NCBI GenBank assembly: GCA_049522315.1
Contig: JBEKNY010000012.1
Coordinates: forward strand, 33,857-97,856
Source of the DNA: Telmatobacter sp049522315
GTDB lineage: Bacteria; Acidobacteriota; Terriglobia; Terriglobales; Acidobacteriaceae
Length of the DNA: 64,000 nt
Reading direction: 5' to 3'
The position numbers were made by a program, and so were the translations under genes. Position 1 is the first letter of the stretch. Every line of letters begins with the position of its first letter. The notes under the pieces are model-generated. The model was not told where the DNA came from, did not search any database, and worked only from the letters and a program-made list of their open reading frames with translations. This document shows positions 61,033 through 64,000 of this stretch, piece after piece.

Positions 61033-63171
61033 ATGGCAAAGAAATCGCGACGGCGTAAATTCGAGGCCAAGCGCCCGTCCGAGGCGCTGGCCGGGAAGAC
61101 CGTTGCCCTGGCTCCGGCAACCCATAAGCCGTGGCAAATTACCGCCGTCTGCATCGTTCTCGTGGTGGTCACCGTCTTTGCTTTCCGGGGTGTGCGCAAC
61201 AACGATTTCCTTGACTACGACGATTACGACTATGTCGTGCAGAACCGGCAGGTGCAGCAAGGGGTGACCGCGCAAAGCATCGAGTGGGCATTTACAACCT
61301 TTCATTCTGCAAACTGGCACCCGCTGACGTGGATTTCGCATATGGTGGACTGGAAGCTTTATGGCAGCAACCCCTCCGGCCACCATATGACCAATGTGTG
61401 TTGGCACGCCGCCAATGCGGTTCTGCTTTTTCTTTTGCTCTTGTACATGACGGGTTTCATCTGGCGCTCCGCGATGGTTGCATTCCTTTTCGCGCTGCAT
61501 CCCGCGCACGTCGAATCCGTCGCCTGGATCTCTGAACGCAAAGATGTTTTGTGCGCGTTTTTCTTCTTCGTCACATTGCTGGTTTATGCAAGGTATGTGC
61601 GCCGGCCATCCTGGAAACGGTATATATGGATTGTCTTCTGCTTTGCCTGCGCGCTGATGTCGAAACCGATGGCCGTCACGCTTCCTTTTACCTTGCTGTT
61701 GCTCGATTTTTGGCCGTTGCGCAGAATCGCATTCCCGCCGGAGACACGCGCGTGGCGGCCGTCTTCTCTGGGTCAGTTATGCGTTGAAAAGTGGCCGCTT
61801 TTCCTCATGGCGGTTCTCTCCAGCGTCATCACCTTTCTCGCGCAGCGGGCTGGCGGCGCGGTGGGCGATTTTCAATCCTTTCCCTTGCGGGAAAGGCTCT
61901 GCAACGCGGCGATCAGTTACTGCCGCTACGTGCGGATCATGGTATGGCCCGATCCGCTCACCGAATATTTTTACTCAAATAACACCACAGCTTCGGCGGT
62001 GTTAGCGGCTCTTGCACTTATTTTGGTAACCGCGGTCTGCTGGCATTTCCGCAAGGAACGGCCTTATTGCTTTATCGGCTGGCTATGGTTCCTGGGAACA
62101 CTGGTGCCGGTGATCGGCATCGTGCAGGTCGGAGGACAGGCCCTGGCCGAGCGCTACACCTATATTCCCTATATCGGCCTTTTCATTGCCGTTGTCTGGC
62201 TCGCCGGCGATGCAGTGGCCAAATTCCCGAAAATCAGGATCGCAACTCAACTACTCGCGGTCGCGATCGTCGCGGCGTGCGCGGTAAAGACCGAGGCGCA
62301 GGTCAAGGTATGGAAAAATACAGTGACGCTGTTCACCCATGTGCTTGAAGTTGGCCCGCGCGGAGAATTCCCCTATAAAAGCCTTGGCAAGGCGTACATT
62401 GAGCAAGAAAGATTTGCCGAGGCGCAACCACCTTTAGAACGAGCGTTGGCCTATAACCCTTCCGACCCTCAGGCTCTTGCCTATTCCGCCCTTGCCATGA
62501 TGCGAGTTATGATGCAAACCCATGATTTTCGCAATCTGCCGCTTGCAGGACAACGTCTGGAAACGGCGTTGCGCGTTGCTCCCGGCAACCCCGATGTCCT
62601 ATCCAATATGGCGCTATGGTCTGCTTTGATGGACAGGCCGAAGGATGAGGAAATGTATAGCAGAAAGGTGATCGCCGAGAAACCGGATTTTGTACCGGCG
62701 CGCCTCTATCTTGCCGATGCTCTCGTGGCGCAGGACAAACTTGGCGAGGCTGCTCAGGAGTACCGTCAGGCGCTTGCCATCGAGCCGGATAATTACGAAG
62801 CGCATAACAAATTAGGCATTATTTTGGGCAAACAGGGATTGACGGAGGATGCGCTGAAGGAGCTCCGGCGTTCTCTGTCCATCAAACCCGATCAGGCACT
62901 GCCCCATTTCCAAATGGGTGCAGTCCTTTTGCAGGCGCATCGGCTCTCCGAAGCGGCAGGGGAGTATACGCAGGCGTTGCGCTTCGACCCTGCAAACGCC
63001 GATGCGCATAATGACCTGGGCGCGGCCCTGTTTCTACTGGGAGACTATGAAAAAGCGGCCGAGCAGTTCAGCGACGCGGTAAGGATTGATCCTGCCTATA
63101 CCACTGCAAGAAAAAATCTCGAGATTGCTCAAGCCCGGATGAAAAGCAAATCGGTTGAACAAGGAAGATAA
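61033..63171 (+). CDS. TMTC-like polytopic TPR protein, first copy
   Basis: A 712-residue protein. About ten transmembrane helices fill the first 430 residues, with the conserved loop FLDYDDYDYVVQNRQVQQGV followed by FTTFHSANWHPLTWISHMVD, as in eukaryotic TMTC and DUF1736-type O-mannosyl/glycosyl transferases. The C-terminal half has at least six TPR units (AQEYRQALAIEPDNYEAHNK and relatives) facing the cytoplasm or periplasm. It probably transfers a sugar from a lipid carrier or assists assembly of the envelope. ATG 61033, with GGAGG 9 bases upstream, is the start; the frame to 60907 is not used. A near-identical gene follows in tandem. Confidence 0.85.
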   Translation: MAKKSRRRKFEAKRPSEALAGKTVALAPATHKPWQITAVCIVLVVVTVFAFRGVRNNDFLDYDDYDYVVQNRQVQQGVTAQSIEWAFTTFHSANWHPLTWISHMVDWKLYGSNPSGHHMTNVCWHAANAVLLFLLLLYMTGFIWRSAMVAFLFALHPAHVESVAWISERKDVLCAFFFFVTLLVYARYVRRPSWKRYIWIVFCFACALMSKPMAVTLPFTLLLLDFWPLRRIAFPPETRAWRPSSLGQLCVEKWPLFLMAVLSSVITFLAQRAGGAVGDFQSFPLRERLCNAAISYCRYVRIMVWPDPLTEYFYSNNTTASAVLAALALILVTAVCWHFRKERPYCFIGWLWFLGTLVPVIGIVQVGGQALAERYTYIPYIGLFIAVVWLAGDAVAKFPKIRIATQLLAVAIVAACAVKTEAQVKVWKNTVTLFTHVLEVGPRGEFPYKSLGKAYIEQERFAEAQPPLERALAYNPSDPQALAYSALAMMRVMMQTHDFRNLPLAGQRLETALRVAPGNPDVLSNMALWSALMDRPKDEEMYSRKVIAEKPDFVPARLYLADALVAQDKLGEAAQEYRQALAIEPDNYEAHNKLGIILGKQGLTEDALKELRRSLSIKPDQALPHFQMGAVLLQAHRLSEAAGEYTQALRFDPANADAHNDLGAALFLLGDYEKAAEQFSDAVRIDPAYTTARKNLEIAQARMKSKSVEQGR

Positions 63172-63374
63172 TGAAAAATGCCGGGCCAGGCGGCCCGCGT
63201 CCGAGCGCAACTAAGTGGGTGATCCAGGTCTTCCGCCGCGGCGGATGCCGATGTGCTCTGATTTTGTTTTTCCAAAGCTCGGTCTGCCCAGGGTCTGCGG
63301 TTGTTTCTGCCTTCTCCGCTACAATTTCGGTGTATCCCACCAGACGTTTTGAGGACGATCGGAGGCTGGCAGTC

Positions 63375-64000
63375 ATGGCAAATAAATCGCGGCCGCGTAA
63401 ATTCGAGGCCAGGCGCCCGCCTGGGGCGCCGGCCGGGAAGACCGTCGCCCTGACTCCGGCAACCCATAAGCCGTGGCAAATTGCCGCCGTCTGCATCGTT
63501 CTCGTGGCGGCCACTGTTTTTTCTTTCCAGGGCGTGCGCAACAACGAGTTCCTTATCTACGACGATTACGACTATGTCGTGCAGAACCGGCAGGTGCAGC
63601 AAGGGGTGACCGCGCAGAGCGTCGAGTGGGCATTTACAACCTTCCATTCCGCAAACTGGCACCCGCTGACGTGGATTTCGCATATGGTGGACTGGAAGCT
63701 TTACGGCAGCAATCCCTACGGCCACCATATGACCAATGTGTGTTGGCACGCCGCCAATTCGGTTCTGCTTTTTCTTTTGCTCTTGTACATGACCGGTTTC
63801 ATCTGGCGCTCCGCAATCGTCGCGTTCCTTTTCGCTTTGCATCCCGCGCACGTCGAATCGGTCGCCTGGGTTGCCGAACGCAAAGATGTTTTGTGCGCGT
63901 TTTTCTTCTTCGCCACATTGCTGGCTTATGCATGGTACGTGCGCAGGCCATCCTGGAAACGGTATGTATGGATCGTCTTCTGCTTTGCCTGCGCGCTGAT
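63375..64000 (+). CDS. TMTC-like polytopic TPR protein, second copy (3' end cut by window)
   Basis: From ATG 63375 the frame is open to the window end (208 residues). It is nearly the same as the first copy over this length: NRQVQQGVTAQSVEWAFTTF and WHPLTWISHMVDWKLYGSNP correspond, with scattered substitutions, so identity is roughly 90 %. The upstream region 63250-63374 also matches 60907-61032, including the GGAGG ribosome site, so a whole unit of about 2.3 kb was duplicated in tandem. The TPR part lies outside the window. Confidence 0.85.
   Translation, partial: MANKSRPRKFEARRPPGAPAGKTVALTPATHKPWQIAAVCIVLVAATVFSFQGVRNNEFLIYDDYDYVVQNRQVQQGVTAQSVEWAFTTFHSANWHPLTWISHMVDWKLYGSNPYGHHMTNVCWHAANSVLLFLLLLYMTGFIWRSAIVAFLFALHPAHVESVAWVAERKDVLCAFFFFATLLAYAWYVRRPSWKRYVWIVFCFACAL

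Overview
The window reads as a high-GC chromosome segment from a member of the Acidobacteriota (class Terriglobia / Acidobacteriaceae-like). This is an inference from several things: the gene styles (a large lytic transglycosylase, paired cyclophilins, a TPR-bearing secretin, TMTC-like TPR membrane proteins), the GGGGGTACCCCC intergenic palindromes, and the simple repeats of the GGGATCAG / GTGATCA / TAGCTTTCAGC type between genes. No rRNA or tRNA gene was seen. The one stable RNA is a small SRP RNA at 22574-22671 (minus). Most of the window is ordinary housekeeping DNA with short operons.

Region by region. 1-4837: end of an RND-efflux outer-membrane factor, a Cys-rich small protein, a lytic transglycosylase, and an ECF sigma factor with its zinc-finger anti-sigma partner. 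5037-8529: a complete, passenger-carrying IS1595-family element with about 26-bp terminal inverted repeats and a perfect 8-bp target duplication (TTTGACGC). It carries four small intact passenger genes, one apparently frameshifted membrane gene, a 323-aa transposase and a series of strong hairpins. 8530-13052: a lipoprotein, a 120-bp MITE with perfect 18-bp ends and an 8-bp target duplication, two cyclophilins and an EntS-like MFS exporter. 13053-22488: a fucose-isomerase-like enzyme, a hydrolase-fold protein lacking its nucleophile, RapZ, a PAS-GGDEF-EAL protein, long-form HPF, a GH43-type secreted glycosidase and FabH. 22574-29731: SRP RNA, an HNH protein, KatG and Smc, which has an acidic insertion in its head.

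30568-36382: purC with a good sigma-70 promoter, cvpA, a Fis-type small regulator, a HAD phosphatase and a secretin, then a convergent DsbA-like protein. 36577-44789: NAD synthetase, a GspE-N-domain ATPase, a polyprenyl sugar-phosphate transferase, an Mla-type ABC ATPase and an M20 dipeptidase. 44952-48958: an NtrC-type response regulator, a sensor kinase and a lipoprotein. 48982-50709: NAD kinase and TlyA. 50801-54107: a three-gene sugar/alcohol dehydrogenase operon (Tat-exported small subunit, FAD GMC subunit, nine-haem cytochrome c) whose genes overlap by 4 bp. 54304-64000: a beta-propeller lipoprotein, DUF92, YdcF/DUF218, TsaC/Sua5, a SpoU methyltransferase, RarA, and a tandem pair of TMTC-like TPR membrane proteins, the second cut by the window end.

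The strongest non-routine signals are the two mobile elements whose ends and target duplications can be read to the base. Other signals are the nine-haem dehydrogenase operon, several enzymes with changed catalytic motifs (alpha/beta hydrolase, RapZ Walker A, EAL domain) and leaderless-looking promoters shared by two passenger genes.
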